Shown here: in pieces, positions 25,777-36,780 of the stretch
How positions within the stretch are numbered: the first letter of the stretch is position 1
Layout: every line of letters begins with the position of its first letter
Assembly (NCBI GenBank): GCA_021396245.1
Contig: WNYE01000003.1
Span: 62,001 to 126,000, forward strand
Length of the DNA: 64,000 bases
Origin: Sporothrix humicola
Lineage: Eukaryota; Ascomycota; Sordariomycetes; Ophiostomatales; Ophiostomataceae
Reading direction: 5' to 3'
The notes under the pieces: generated by a model
The model's database searches: none
What the model was told of the DNA's origin: nothing
Seen by the model: only the letters and a program-made list of their open reading frames with translations
Program-made: the position numbers and the translations under genes

Positions 25777-27711
25777 ATGCCGGAAGCTCAAGCACAGCAT
25801 CGAAGGTCCCGCGCGGGCTGCCACCGCTGCCGGCAGCAGCACAAGCGCTGCGATCAGCACAAGCCGGCGTGCGCGCGGTGCCAGCAGGCGGGCAGCGCAT
25901 GCAGCTACGAGCTCAACATCAAATGGGGCGGACGGGCGTTTCCCAAGATGATGGGGAGCTATGCCGGGCAGGTGCAGCGGAGCGCGGTGGAGGGCAGCGG
26001 CGGGTTTGTGTATATTGTGCAGCCGGGGGTGGCATCGACGTCGACGTCAACACGGCAGCCAGCATCTCCAAAACGGCCACGACCAGGACGGCCAGAACGA
26101 GCACGAACACCACAATCGCAACTACAACCACAACTTCAGATATCATTGCCAGAACCTCAACCAGTATTACGGCCAGAACCACAGCAAGACGAACCAGAGC
26201 GGGACCTGATTGACGACCTTCTCCTTGACGACTCGATCGAATTGCTCCCAGAGGCAGACGATATTACGACAGTATCACAGATACAGCAACAACTACCCGA
26301 CTTTGATCTCTTCAACTCCCACATCTCGATGCAAATGGACATTCCCGAACTATCGCCGTACAACCTGAGTCCAATGCACCGCTTCCTCTTCCACCACTAC
26401 ATGCACGAGACGATCCGGCTCACAGCGCCCAGCGACTACGCCCGGACGGAAATTTGTCGTCTCGTGGTACCGATGTCGTTTCGGCACCCATGTCTACTGT
26501 ATGCCGTCCTGGCGTTTGGCGCTCGGCACATTCATTCCTTGGGCGGCTTCCCAGTGGGCGTCCCCGGCGACCGCCTGATTATGGAGCTCGAAGACGAGAG
26601 CATGCGGCACCTGCGGCAGCAACTGTCGGACGGCCCACACCTTCACCAAAACGCGTCGGTAGCCTTGGCAACAACGCGGACGCTGTGCCAGTCGCAAATC
26701 TTTGCCACGGGCCACTCGTGGCGGACACACTTGGAGGGAGCACGTGCGATCCTGCAGGCGGTCGGAGAGGCCCAGAAAGCGTCGCCGTCAGAATCGACCT
26801 CGTCTGCTTCCGAGCTGGACCTCTTCCTTGCCAGCTGGTACGACAATGTGGAGGCACAGGCGGCACTGACACCGTTGGGCTTGAGGAGAGGTCAACTGGA
26901 AATGGCGAGCTCTCGGCGAAACAGTGTTCTCCCCCAGGCTAGCAAAAACAGGGAGGACGTCTACTTTGACGTGTTTGGCGGCGTGGCATCGGACGTGCCG
27001 GATCTGTTTAGGGAGGTGGGCGCTCTCGTGATGGAGAAACGACGGTCCATGCGGAGGGTGGTCGTGGAGGAGGGCGACGATGATGAACACGAAAATGACG
27101 ATACGATCCTTACGGCCGACGATATCGCCCGCGAAGCCGATACACTCGTGGCGGCCATCCACGCGCGTCTCCAGCGCGACGCCGTCGGCAATACTTTGAG
27201 ACGACTTCAAGGGGACGACCGTGTGGCCCGTTCTCTTCCCCAGGACGCGATGCACGATTACGCTTTGAGCAATGCCGGGTTCCTGCACACAGCACTCCTT
27301 TACATCCATGGCGCCGTCCAGGGTCTGCCGCCGACAGCCCCTTGCATCCAGAACTCGGTCCATCAGATCCTGTGGGCATCGGACAATATGCAGTCGACAT
27401 CGGCACCGCTGTCGCCAAGAGTCTTGATGGCCACACCACTCTTTGCAGCCGGACTGTGGGCACTGCCAGATGCACAAATTGCTGTCCAACAATCGTTTGC
27501 ATCTATGGGGACGTGGATGCGGACACCGCACAACCGACGGTCAGCGGCTCTTCTGGCACACGTATGGAGCAAGACGTCCGCCAATCCAGACGCATACCAC
27601 GACGTCTTGACGTATTTGGGTAAGTGCCGTGGGATTACATCGAAACTTTTCTATTAGACCATGCTAACAAAAACAGAGGAAATGGAAAACTCGGAGTTTC
27701 TGCCTTATTAA
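25777..27711 (+). CDS. Zn(II)2Cys6 transcription factor with PF11951-like body
   Basis: Exon 1 is 25,777-27,619 and exon 2 is 27,677-27,711, giving about 625 residues. The 57-nt intron begins GTAAGT and ends just after a perfect GCTAAC branch site; splicing replaces the unspliced C-terminus with one ending SEFLPY. The binuclear zinc cluster has C15, C18, C25, C32, C35 and C42 (spacing 2-6-6-2-6), preceded by basic residues. From about residue 185 (ELSPYNLSPMHRFLFHHYMH) the body matches the fungal-specific transcription factor family PF11951, with an acidic stretch near residues 430-445. It is a nuclear regulator. It lies tail to tail with the P450 gene (105 bp gap) at the left edge of the putative cluster, so it may regulate neighbouring genes. 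That role is inferred from position only. Confidence 0.88.
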
Positions 27712-27816
27712 GGAAGTATTTGAGACGAGGAATGATATTACGACACATGAGCTATGTACAACGATACTATTTTTCAATTTAATCACAATCTTTTCCTTTG
27801 TTTTTATCTCCCCACT

Positions 27817-29346
27817 TCACCCCTTGGTGTCTCTCGGCACGAACTTGAGCAGACACGACTGGTCCTTGGGCCGCGACGAGATGATCTGGTCGGCCATGGC
27901 CATGTCGGCCGTGTTGCCGTCGGCCAGCACAGTCTGGAACTGGCTGTAGACGCTCTGCAGCAGTAGCTTCATCTCGGCCATGGCCAGGTGCTTTCCGAGA
28001 CAGCCGCGGCCGCCATTGGAAAATGCAAAGAAGCGGCGGTTCATCTCGGCCTCTGTCTCGCTATCCAAACCCAGCCACCGCTCCGGGTCAAACGTGTCCG
28101 GCCGGGGGAAGATGGCCGTGTCAAACCGGTGCATCGTGTACGGCTGGCAGCTGACAATGGTGCCGCCGGGCAGCCAGGTGCCGTCAATCTCGCGGCCGCC
28201 GGCGGGGACGTAGCGCGGCAGGCTCATGGGGATGGAGGGGAACATGCGCAGACCTTCCTTGAGGACGGCCTGGAGGTAGGGCAGGCTGTCGTACGAGGTG
28301 GGCGAGGAGTTCTTCAACTCTTCGTACAGTCTCTGCTGCACGTCGCTGCACTCTGGCAGGGACAGCTGCCACATCAGCCAGCACAGCACATCGCCCGTTG
28401 TCTCGATGCCCGCGGCCATGTGGTCCATGCAATCGGCGGCCATTTGCATGCGCGTGAGCTTGAGGGCGGGGTCCTGCATGCGGGCCAGCAGCGTAAAGTC
28501 GGCGCAGGCAGCAGGCGTAACTTTGCTATCAGTGTCGTTTGTGGCAGCCCGACCATCGTCCGCCGCCCGCAATGAAGCGTCGACTGCATCAAGGACAATC
28601 TGCTTGGCTCGCGGGATCGACCGCTGGGGTGGCAGGAGGCCAAGAACATCGGCCACTTTTTCGAGGGTCGGACTGTAGTACTCGAGCAGCCGTCTGACCA
28701 ACGAGTTATCAAACGACACTTCGCGCATAATGGCCTCGTCGGCCGTATCTCTCAAGGCATTGCTTCCGTGCGGGTGGAACAGGTGGTGCGTGACGCCGTC
28801 AAAGGCGTAGCTGTGGAGCGAGATGTAGGTGTCGATCTCCCCGTTGGCGGTACCGGCCGCCAGGCCCGCAAACCGCTGGGCCCTCTCACGGATGCCGTGG
28901 AGAGCCGCCTCCTTGACGACATTCGAGTTGGCATACCGGTCGGCCAGGATGCGCCGCCGCCGCGAGTGCGTCTGCTTGTCGAGCGTCGAGAACATGGTGG
29001 GCGTGCCGTACTGCCGGAACAGATGGTAGAACTCGGTCTTGTCGTAGCCGCTGCCGTTGCTCATGTAAATTTCCTTGAGGGCGGGCAGCGACGCGAAGGC
29101 GACCTCGTTGGGGGCGAGCCGCACGGCGGAGCCATACCGGCGGTGCAGGCCGTGAATGTAGGCGGTGCGCTGCCCCCGAAACTCGTGGTACTTGAGCGGG
29201 AGCGACGACAGCAGGTTGAGGCGCGGGCCGGGGACGGTGGCGGCCGACGAAAAGAGGCGGCAGATGCGGCGAATGAGGGACACAAGGACAGCAACGGCCA
29301 AGGCGCCGAGCAGCAGGGGGGCAGACAACAGCGACAGCAGAGCCAT
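27817..29346 (-). CDS. Cytochrome P450 monooxygenase
   Basis: A single exon of 509 residues from ATG 29,346; an in-frame ATG 57 bases upstream (29,403) would add a basic extension before the membrane anchor, so I prefer the inner start. Residues 1-25 form a hydrophobic ER anchor, followed by basic residues and the proline hinge PGPRL. The I-helix motif AGIETT, the K-helix E-x-x-R (KEGLR), the PERW segment and the haem-binding motif FSNGGRGCLG with axial Cys449 are all present, so the enzyme looks intact. It would hydroxylate or otherwise oxidise a small molecule at the ER membrane with a P450 reductase. The substrate cannot be told. It is head to head with the MFS transporter gene, sharing a 1.3-kb promoter region, which suggests co-regulation. 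Confidence 0.93.
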   Translation of the reverse strand: MALLSLLSAPLLLGALAVAVLVSLIRRICRLFSSAATVPGPRLNLLSSLPLKYHEFRGQRTAYIHGLHRRYGSAVRLAPNEVAFASLPALKEIYMSNGSGYDKTEFYHLFRQYGTPTMFSTLDKQTHSRRRRILADRYANSNVVKEAALHGIRERAQRFAGLAAGTANGEIDTYISLHSYAFDGVTHHLFHPHGSNALRDTADEAIMREVSFDNSLVRRLLEYYSPTLEKVADVLGLLPPQRSIPRAKQIVLDAVDASLRAADDGRAATNDTDSKVTPAACADFTLLARMQDPALKLTRMQMAADCMDHMAAGIETTGDVLCWLMWQLSLPECSDVQQRLYEELKNSSPTSYDSLPYLQAVLKEGLRMFPSIPMSLPRYVPAGGREIDGTWLPGGTIVSCQPYTMHRFDTAIFPRPDTFDPERWLGLDSETEAEMNRRFFAFSNGGRGCLGKHLAMAEMKLLLQSVYSQFQTVLADGNTADMAMADQIISSRPKDQSCLLKFVPRDTKG

Positions 29347-30673
29347 GTTGTCAGTTGATGGAAGGCCTTTCAAATGTGATCTTCTCTTGATAACTAAATG
29401 CAACTTTGATATCTTGGAATATTATTGGGATAATTTGGTTTATTTCCGTCTTCTTTTTCTGTCACCTTTTGCCGCCCATTGAAGAGTGTTTAAATCTTGA
29501 AGATTAAGCCCTCGGTGTTCGGGATGTTGGTGATGTTCCTTTATCTCGGCTTGTTTGTTCACATTCTTGATTTGTTTTGGTCTACGTGACGTGAGGGAAT
29601 CAGTTTACGAAGAGGGGGTCGAAAGGACCAAGATACGGCGACGATATGATGTCTTGAGAATGCCCGACTAATACCAATTGGACCAGACGGAGGTGCGAGG
29701 AAACGACAAAAAGGGAATCTTGAACCGCCTGTCGTGCGGGGAGAGTGGCTCAAGTGGGCTCCTCTTTACGGAATACAATGCATGGTATCAAGGATGCTGT
29801 TGCAGTTTACTGTGTGCCCTTATCGTGGTCATCCCAGATTCCTCCACTTTTGTTGGATGGCACGAGCTGACGAAGAACAGTCGAGGGTCGACAGATTTGA
29901 GTCAACCATGTTCGACAGATCCTACTGATAACGCAAAAAGTACGACACAGAACGACTACTACACTCAGGCTCAACACCCACAGCGGCAGTCACTAAAAGA
30001 TAGAAATGATAAGAGCGGCGATGAGTCGCATATTTGACTACTTTTGGCCTAGAGCCGGCTTGCAGCGGAGAAAATATCTCCTGGGAGGGGAGCTGGGAGA
30101 AGAACTGGGCGGAGAGAAGACGGTCTTCAACGTCGACGCCGATCGGAGGTTAGATGCGCTAAACCGAAAAGAGAATGTAATCGCGACACGACAGGGTTGA
30201 CTTACACCAAAAGACACCAAGCGACGAATAAAAATTAGCAGGCAAAAAGGAAATCGCCAGAACGCCTCGTCTCGACCCCAGATCACTACTGAGGACTAGA
30301 ATGTGACGATGCTTATCACGGCCCCATGCAGGCCCGGTCCATGCGACGTTCACAGGGCATCATTGACACTCTTTACGTACTTTTACGTTTTTGATCTGTT
30401 TTTATCTGTTTTGCCTTTTTCCTTTTTCTCCTTTTTCTTCCTTTTCTCCTTCCCCCTTCCCTCCTCTACGGCACTTGCCAGGTCCCACGTTTTCTGTCCG
30501 TGCACTTGTGGATTGCCAGCCGAGATATGGAGGGACTATCAAGATACTCCTTTGAAAAGGATGAGGAATACATGGCAACGACGAAAACATAAATATACGT
30601 CGGCCGCGAGGTCATCGCCATCAATCTCTCACAACATTTTCGTCACCATCATCTCTCTTCACCTCACACCAAC
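29347..30673. promoter_or_regulatory. Shared divergent promoter region of the P450 and MFS genes
   Basis: No gene is seen in these 1.3 kb. The plus strand from about 30,360 to 30,480 is strongly CT-rich, which fits the leader of the MFS gene. The head-to-head arrangement makes this a candidate site for a common regulator. Confidence 0.5.
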
Positions 30674-32374
30674 ATGGAAAAACAACTCGACCCCTCTGTG
30701 GAGGAAAAGATGCCGGCGTCCGACTCTGACAAGGCCGGGTCGACGGTCGGCAACATCGTCTCCAATGCTGTTGTCCCAAACAACGCCGTCAACAGCCTCG
30801 CGACCCGCCTCGACCCGGCCGGCAACCCTCTGTCGCCGACGCCGACCAGCGACTCTCTCGACCCCCTCAACTGGCCGCTATGGCGCAAGTACACGTGCAT
30901 CGCCATTGCCTGCTTTTCGTACTTTTTGATGACGTACCTGACAACGGCCCCCATCCCGTCGTTTTTCCCGCTGGAGGAACAGTTCAACGCCACCTACAAC
31001 CAGACCAACTGGACTTTCGCCATTTCGGCGTTTGGTCTTATCTTCGGTCCGTTATTGAGTGGCGGCCTCGCCGATATTTACGGCCGCCGCATCTGCATGA
31101 TCGTCACCACGTCCGTCACCCTCCTGGCCACGGGCTGCACCTCCATCCACGGCCAGACGCTGGGCGCCTACATGTTTGAGCGTTTCTTGCAAGGGATTGG
31201 CGCCGGCTCGGCCTGCAACTTGGGGTTGAGCATCATTAACGACGTCTCGTTTCAGCACGAGCGCGGCCTGCGCGTCGGCTTGTGGGCGATTGCGGCCAAC
31301 ACGGGCACTTTCCTGGGCGGCGTCTTTGGCGGGTTCCTGGTGTCGATTGACCAGTACTGGGTGGCCTACCAGGTGACGATTGCCTATGGGGTGCTGTGGC
31401 TGCTGACGGTGTTTGTGCTGCCGGAGACGCTGTACCCGCGGCGGCAGATGCTGAATATCGAGTTTGGCGGTGTTTCCAACAACAACGGCAGCGCAGCCAG
31501 CGATGGCGGTGTCGAAGCAGAGACTCCCTCGCCACGCACTCGCAAACTACCCTTCTTCGTAAGTCTTTGTCCTCCCTTCGGTCGATTGTCTACAGTATAC
31601 TAATGTTTTCCTGCGACGCAGAACTTCCGCAAAATCGCCGGCCTTACGTACCCCAAAATCTACTCCCCCTGGGTCGTCGTCTTCCGCCTCTGGGCCTACC
31701 CCACGATCGTTTTGAGTATTATGGCCTATGTCTACGCCCAGTACTGGTGGATCATCGCCCTCATGACCATTGAGCCCCTGGCCTACGAAGACAAGACGCC
31801 GCAGGTCCAGGGCCTCTTGTTCTTGGGGTTCGTCGTCGGTGTCATCTTTGCCGAAGTCTTTTGTTCCGGTCACGCCAGCGACAAGCTCATGCTCTTCTTG
31901 ACCAAGAAATCCAGCTCGGGCCAGCGCACCCCCGAAATGCGCCTCTGGCTCGGCTACCCGGCCGCCATCCTCTCGGCCATTGGCTGCGGCCTCTGGGGCC
32001 TGTCGGTCGACCGCCACTGGCACTGGATGCTCGGCCAGCTTGCCTTTTTCCTCTATGCCGTCGGCCTCCAGGTTGGCAACACGGTCCTCACAACCTACAT
32101 GGTCGACAACTACCCGACCTACGCCAACGAGCTGTCCATCTTCTACTCGTGTATCATCAACCTGTCCGCCTTCCTCGTGCCCTGGTTTATCTACGCCTGG
32201 GTCGAGCACAACGGCTACACCTGGACGTTTGCCATCCAGGGCATCCTGTGTGTGCTTGTCATCCCCGCCTATGCCGTCCTCCAAAAGTACGGCGCCCGCT
32301 GGCGCAAACCCGCCAACTTTGGCGTCTACGACGAGGCCGAGTACGACCCGACGGTGGTTGTTGCGAGTGTTTAA
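30674..32374 (+). CDS. MFS transporter, DHA1 type
   Basis: Two exons, 30,674-31,558 and 31,622-32,374, encode 545 residues. The 63-nt intron starts GTAAGT, has a CTAAT branch and ends GCAG, in phase 0. The N-terminus is hydrophilic; LDPLNWPLWRKY precedes the first membrane segment, a signature of fungal DHA1 drug/polyamine-type proton antiporters. GGLADIYGRR is the conserved loop between membrane segments 2 and 3. PETLYPRR marks the end of segment 6, followed by a central cytosolic loop that carries the intron. Twelve membrane segments are expected, in the plasma or vacuolar membrane. The substrate is unknown; it could be export of a toxic compound or uptake of a metabolite handled by the neighbouring enzymes. 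Confidence 0.9.
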
Positions 32375-33143
32375 GGCGTGGGGGATATATCGGTAGAGAG
32401 TTGTGTACAGTAGCAAGCGAGTCCGAGTTTGAATTTCCTCGTTACCCTTTCAACCTTTTTTCCATAAATATAGAGCAATATACTACATCTAGATACTGTT
32501 TATTCCCCCTGCCTCCTCTCTATTGTTCATAATTACATGGTCCCATATTATTGTGCCATTTTCCATGCCATAGCTGGTTATGCATGATCATGATTTAGGT
32601 AACAAATATCGTGAACCTTGTTCTCATCAACTTTGTCTACTTCAATCCGATTCCTCTTGTCTTTGAGTGACTGCCGTTATCGCTGCCTTTTAGGCGCTAA
32701 ATGCACGGGAGAATGTGGGTATCTGTGGGCAGTTGTGGGTACTTGTCAATGCCAGATATCGGTGTAGATAAGCATTTTGGTGATTCGTCGACTAACACGA
32801 GCGCGTATGCATTCCCGATTGGGTAATAGTGTCGTGTAAGACGAAACCTCGCGCTTTTAATATGGCGTCCTCTTCTCCCCAACATCCTCGTCTCCACACG
32901 ACATCTCCGCGTTTTCATCAACTCCATCTCGCCACCATTTGTTTTCGTTTGCATCTGCACGATCCATCCTGCCGTGTGTCGTGTGACGATAGTCCCCAGC
33001 CTTTTAGTCAAGGAAATTCACAAGCAAGGATAAAACGGGCAGACGACAGCAACCTCCTCGTCTTCCTGTCTTGTCTTGGCTTCCCCATCTTCCCCAGATC
33101 ATCACCTCTCACTTCCCACATAGCTCGCTTCTCTTCGCTCGCA
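32375..33143. other. Intergenic between the MFS and HRI1-family genes
   Basis: Nothing gene-like is independently supported. The frame of the HRI1-family protein stays open upstream to an ATG at 32,829 (and another at 32,862). This would give an N-terminal extension of about 100 residues without recognisable features, so I treat it as leader sequence. Confidence 0.45.
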
Positions 33144-33815
33144 ATGCCCCGTCTCTCCACCCGCATCAGCATCCGCTGGGGCGATGACGCCGCGTCCGAG
33201 CCGACCGAGACATTGGTCATGAGTGTCGGCGGCTACTTTATGGACTTGAGGGTCAACAAAGCCGACGCCACCGTCGACTGGGCGTTTGCGGGCAAGCGCG
33301 ACATTGTTTCGCTCTCTCCAAAATTGCACTGCCGCTGGCACCACACAATCGACTCGCGCAACACGTTCGAGCCAGACGAAGGCTTTTTCGTCGACCTGCC
33401 CAACGGCGACAGCCTGGAGACGGGGAGCATGGCGTGTGCCGAAAAGGGCGGAGCGGTCACAGCATACGAAGAAGTGTGGCGAGCATTGCCGGTCGATGGT
33501 TTAAGGGTGTGGATCTTGAAGAGGGAGGACGAGAACAGCAACATCACTTTCCTTGGCCGTATCGGCACGGAATTCTTTGCGATGGTACAGAAACGGGGTG
33601 GAGGACCTCTGACTTGTCAACGAGAAGTCTTGCAGAAAGACGAGGATGGAACAGAGAAGTGGGTGGTCAAGTACCGGTCTGGGGATGCACCATTGCCATC
33701 GTTGGCAGAGAAGGGCCTTTCGTCGTTTGAAAATGAAGACTCGTGGAAGGACGGTGGCGAAGTGGACGTTCTTGGACAGACATTCACAGTTTGTGCAACA
33801 GAGGCAAGCACATAA
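33144..33815 (+). CDS. HRI1: HRI1 family protein
   Basis: A single exon of 223 residues from ATG 33,144 (MPRLSTRISIRWG). The start was chosen because homology to the HRI1 family (PF16815) begins here: an early beta strand, SVGGYFMDLR, then DWAFAGKRD, then LPNGDSLETGSM, EEVWRAL and WVVKYRSGD, in the family's order and at its usual length of about 240 residues. HRI1 is a cytosolic/nuclear two-barrel protein of unknown biochemical function in yeast, reported to interact with Hrr25 kinase and Sec61-related factors. It may be a housekeeping gene caught inside the accessory block or a paralogue recruited to it. It lies tail to tail with the C45 enzyme gene (90 bp). Confidence 0.8.
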   Translation: MPRLSTRISIRWGDDAASEPTETLVMSVGGYFMDLRVNKADATVDWAFAGKRDIVSLSPKLHCRWHHTIDSRNTFEPDEGFFVDLPNGDSLETGSMACAEKGGAVTAYEEVWRALPVDGLRVWILKREDENSNITFLGRIGTEFFAMVQKRGGGPLTCQREVLQKDEDGTEKWVVKYRSGDAPLPSLAEKGLSSFENEDSWKDGGEVDVLGQTFTVCATEAST

Positions 33816-33905
33816 AGAGTCATTTTGAATTCAATATCAAACTGTACATAGCATATCTAGCACCTAGCAGCCACATAGTCATAGTTATTTCTTCTCTAAA
33901 GTCGT

Positions 33906-35036
33906 CTACAACTGCCACTCAATGACAGGAATATCCTCCTCGCACGGCCGTCCAATCGACACTTTCCCCTGGCCCGTCGTCAATTCCATCAAAATCGTGC
34001 AGAGCGTCACCATCCGCTCCATGCCCACAGCTCCAGGAGGACGGCTCCGGCAAATTGCGTAGGGTGCTCCCTCGAGATCACTAAGACGGCCTCGAAGGCT
34101 TTCGAAAGAGACTGGCACATTCTTCTCCAGATCATCTTTGGTCAATTTTTGCATCCGCGCCAGACGGGCAAAGGAGTTGTCGGCAGGGTGGTCCACGAGA
34201 CGAGAAGGCCGGCCGTTTGCTTCAGTGCCGTACAAATGGTTCGTATGGGCGACAAATCCAGGCCCGTTGCCTCCCTCTGCGACGCTATCAATCCGGGCAT
34301 GCCCATACGGAGAGCACTCCAGGTCGGCATGCTTCCCGGACTTGTCCGCCAGCATCAGGTTGATACAGCTGGCCACGCCGTACTCGCCGAGAATCGTGAG
34401 GGCTTCGTCAAACGACTTGGCATACTCCAGCAGTCGCCGTGACATGATGTGCACCGGCAGGTGCCGGTCGCTCGTCCCCTTGGCGCCCGACCGGATGGCG
34501 TTCATGCACAAGCCAAACCCGGCACTGTTCATCCCAATCTTGCCGACAATGCCAGCCTCGCCGAGAAAGATGAGACGGTCCACACTGTTGGCGGAAGACG
34601 GCCGGATGTCAAACGACACCATCCCCTCGTACAGCTCCTCCAGCCAGTCCCAGTTTTGGGCCAAAAACACGCGGTCCTTTCCGTCATCCTGGGCCACTTG
34701 TGACAGCGACGTACACCCATCCGTGTAGTTTGTGAGCGCAATCTCGCTGCGGACATTGAGTGTCAGAATGTCGTCTCGCGAAAGATTGCCCACGCCGTCG
34801 GCAATCCCCTGCATTTCGTCCAGAATGTCGGGGTAGCTGCGGGAAAGACGGGCGGCAAACTGGTCGACGGCTCTGGCCTTCGCCTCCGCCCAGGTGATGC
34901 AGACCGTCTCGTCAAAAAAGGCCGTGTACGTCGCCACATTCTTGTGGACTTGTGCGGCAACGGCCGACCCGTGCGCGAAGCCAATCTGGTATGGCGTGCC
35001 GCTGCAGACGACCGTCTTGACATTGAGGGGAGGCAT
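33906..35036 (-). CDS. C45 NTN hydrolase, penicillin acyltransferase (AAT)-like
   Basis: A single exon of 376 residues. The protein resembles acyl-CoA:6-aminopenicillanic acid acyltransferases (peptidase family C45). It has a GxxxG-rich N-terminus (YQIGFAHGSAVA), ILTLNVRSEIAL, then the self-cleavage site TDGCTS with Gly107-Cys108, where Cys108 would become the N-terminal nucleophile of the beta subunit. QNWDW and GKIGMNSAGFGLCMNA follow, both typical of the family. Known relatives hydrolyse or transfer acyl groups on amides; penicillin AT acts in the peroxisome. The C-terminus here (IEWQL) is not a peroxisomal PTS1 signal, so a cytosolic location is likely. No penicillin synthesis genes are near, so a role in penicillin making is not supported; amide hydrolysis or N-acyl transfer on another compound is more plausible. 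Confidence 0.88.
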   Translation of the reverse strand: MPPLNVKTVVCSGTPYQIGFAHGSAVAAQVHKNVATYTAFFDETVCITWAEAKARAVDQFAARLSRSYPDILDEMQGIADGVGNLSRDDILTLNVRSEIALTNYTDGCTSLSQVAQDDGKDRVFLAQNWDWLEELYEGMVSFDIRPSSANSVDRLIFLGEAGIVGKIGMNSAGFGLCMNAIRSGAKGTSDRHLPVHIMSRRLLEYAKSFDEALTILGEYGVASCINLMLADKSGKHADLECSPYGHARIDSVAEGGNGPGFVAHTNHLYGTEANGRPSRLVDHPADNSFARLARMQKLTKDDLEKNVPVSFESLRGRLSDLEGAPYAICRSRPPGAVGMERMVTLCTILMELTTGQGKVSIGRPCEEDIPVIEWQL

Positions 35037-35609
35037 GTCGACGAGAAGAAGAGATTATTATGGTTGAATAGAATCCTGAAAATGTGAGTGATTGGTACTG
35101 AGCAAATTATGATAGCTCAACAGATGTCCATATGATATGAAGACATGTATATACGTCTAGATTCCAAGAACTCTCAACAGTATAGAAGAGCAAGACTGCT
35201 CCAAGCTTACATTACAGATAACGGAGCGATGCCGAGAGGACCCATACAGCCTCGCGTAAAGCCGTATTTTTGGACTTGCCCTACGAAAGTATGCCGAGGC
35301 CGTTATTGAACGCTCGATTTACATGGAGACCGAGGAAACAGGCGTCCGTTGCCCACCAGTGGGTTGTCAAAAAGATAAACTCTAGAGATCCAGCACAAAA
35401 AAGCTGAGCAGCCGTTGAGGGCATTCTACGGATGGATTTTTGTTTACAGTTTACAAACCAGCAGCTAGCAGTAAAGCAGCCTGGAGATTCAAAATCAACT
35501 ACAGCTTGATTTCGTAGGGATCACAGTGAAACGGGCCCTGCCAGACATATTGGCGAAAAGTCCCAAATGTGAAATTATTTGGTTTCTAAATCTCCTTATG
35601 ATACCCCCT
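35037..35609. other. Intergenic: promoter of the C45 gene and 3' end of the hydrolase gene
   Basis: No ORF with protein-like content. Both flanking genes are on the minus strand, so this holds the promoter of the gene to the left and the terminator of the gene to the right. Confidence 0.5.
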
Positions 35610-36545
35610 CTACAATGCCTGCAGAAACTCCAACACAACTTTCTGGAACTTGACAGGCTCGTCGGCCGCCGGGTTGTGCCCGCTCTCTTCAAAGATGACC
35701 AGCTGTGCATTCTGTGCTTTGGCGACGATCTCCTCGCTAAACTCGACGGGCGTCACAATGTCGTATCGCCCGACCATGATGAGCGCGGGAGCCGCAATCT
35801 CGTGCAGACGGTCTCTCACGTAGAACGCGGGCATGTTCTGGCTGAAGGCCCAGTTCTGCGCCGCCGAGTTGTACAGCGGCCTCTCGCTGCCGTCGCCTTC
35901 GAGGGGCGCCGCCTTGTTGGCGGGGAGTGCGACACGGCCCTGTTCGCGGTCGTGCTTGGCGACTAGGTCGTCAGGCGGGGCGTACACAGACAAAATCTCG
36001 GTGATGCTGGCCTCGAAATCGGCGTCGTCCCTCAGGCGGCCGGACCAGAGCCGGATCTGGCGTTCGATATCGACTTTTCCCGCCACTCTCGGCGATGTGA
36101 CGACCCGTGCCAAAGCGCCCATCGGCGCCGATCGGCCGTCTGTCCATGTGTCCCGAATCACGAGGCCTCGAAGACGGTCGCCGTGCTTCAGAGCATAATC
36201 CAGTGCAATGAAACCGCCGTACGAGTGTCCCGCGAGAACAAACGTCTCGGCGCCTGCCCAGATCCGGAGAGCCTCAATATCCTGGATCCACCGCGCGTGC
36301 GTGTACGGTGGCGTCTGGTCAGAGGCGCCGCTGCCGCGTGCATCGTAGGCAAGCACTCGAAAGTGCGGCGCCAAGAACGAAAATGTGGCCTCCGAATCGC
36401 GGTGCGAAATCAGGCCAGGTGCGCCGTGCAGGGCAATCAGCAGCGGCTTGGCCGTGTTGGTCACGGGCCCGCCCAGCACCTTGACAAACAAGCGGGCGCC
36501 GTCGTCCATTGGGACAAACGTCGTGGTCGCGGAGGTGGAAGCCAT
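35610..36545 (-). CDS. Alpha/beta hydrolase, prolyl aminopeptidase-like (S33)
   Basis: A single exon of 311 residues. HGAPG (His40-Gly44) forms the oxyanion loop as in proline iminopeptidases (HGGPG). DARGSGAS follows, then the nucleophile elbow GHSYGG with Ser108. Asp262 (GRYDIVTP) and His290 (EESGHNP) complete the triad, so the enzyme looks active. The family releases N-terminal proline from peptides, but close relatives hydrolyse other amides or esters, so the substrate is open. No signal peptide is seen; it is probably cytosolic. It lies next to and in the same direction as the C45 enzyme and is divergent from a Zn2Cys6 regulator, which fits a shared pathway. Confidence 0.88.
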   Translation of the reverse strand: MASTSATTTFVPMDDGARLFVKVLGGPVTNTAKPLLIALHGAPGLISHRDSEATFSFLAPHFRVLAYDARGSGASDQTPPYTHARWIQDIEALRIWAGAETFVLAGHSYGGFIALDYALKHGDRLRGLVIRDTWTDGRSAPMGALARVVTSPRVAGKVDIERQIRLWSGRLRDDADFEASITEILSVYAPPDDLVAKHDREQGRVALPANKAAPLEGDGSERPLYNSAAQNWAFSQNMPAFYVRDRLHEIAAPALIMVGRYDIVTPVEFSEEIVAKAQNAQLVIFEESGHNPAADEPVKFQKVVLEFLQAL

Positions 36546-36738
36546 TTTGGTGGGTGAAGTTTGAGTCTGTATTTGGGTTGCGTTTGTTGATGCGTGTTAC
36601 GGTTACGTCGTGGGTGTTTTCCATTGAGACCGCTTCATGGCAACATGTTGCAGCTTTTCATGTTTTAAATATTAGCTCCCAAAGAGGCAATTTTGTTGTC
36701 AGTGCTGGATGGAGGCTGCGAAGCACTCATGACAAATG

Positions 36739-36780
<42 letters not shown>

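Noticed and set aside
31547..32416. 289-codon open frame antisense to MFS exon 2
   Set aside because: The sense strand gives conserved transporter sequence with a proper intron; the antisense is Gly/Asp/Val-rich filler typical of a shadow.
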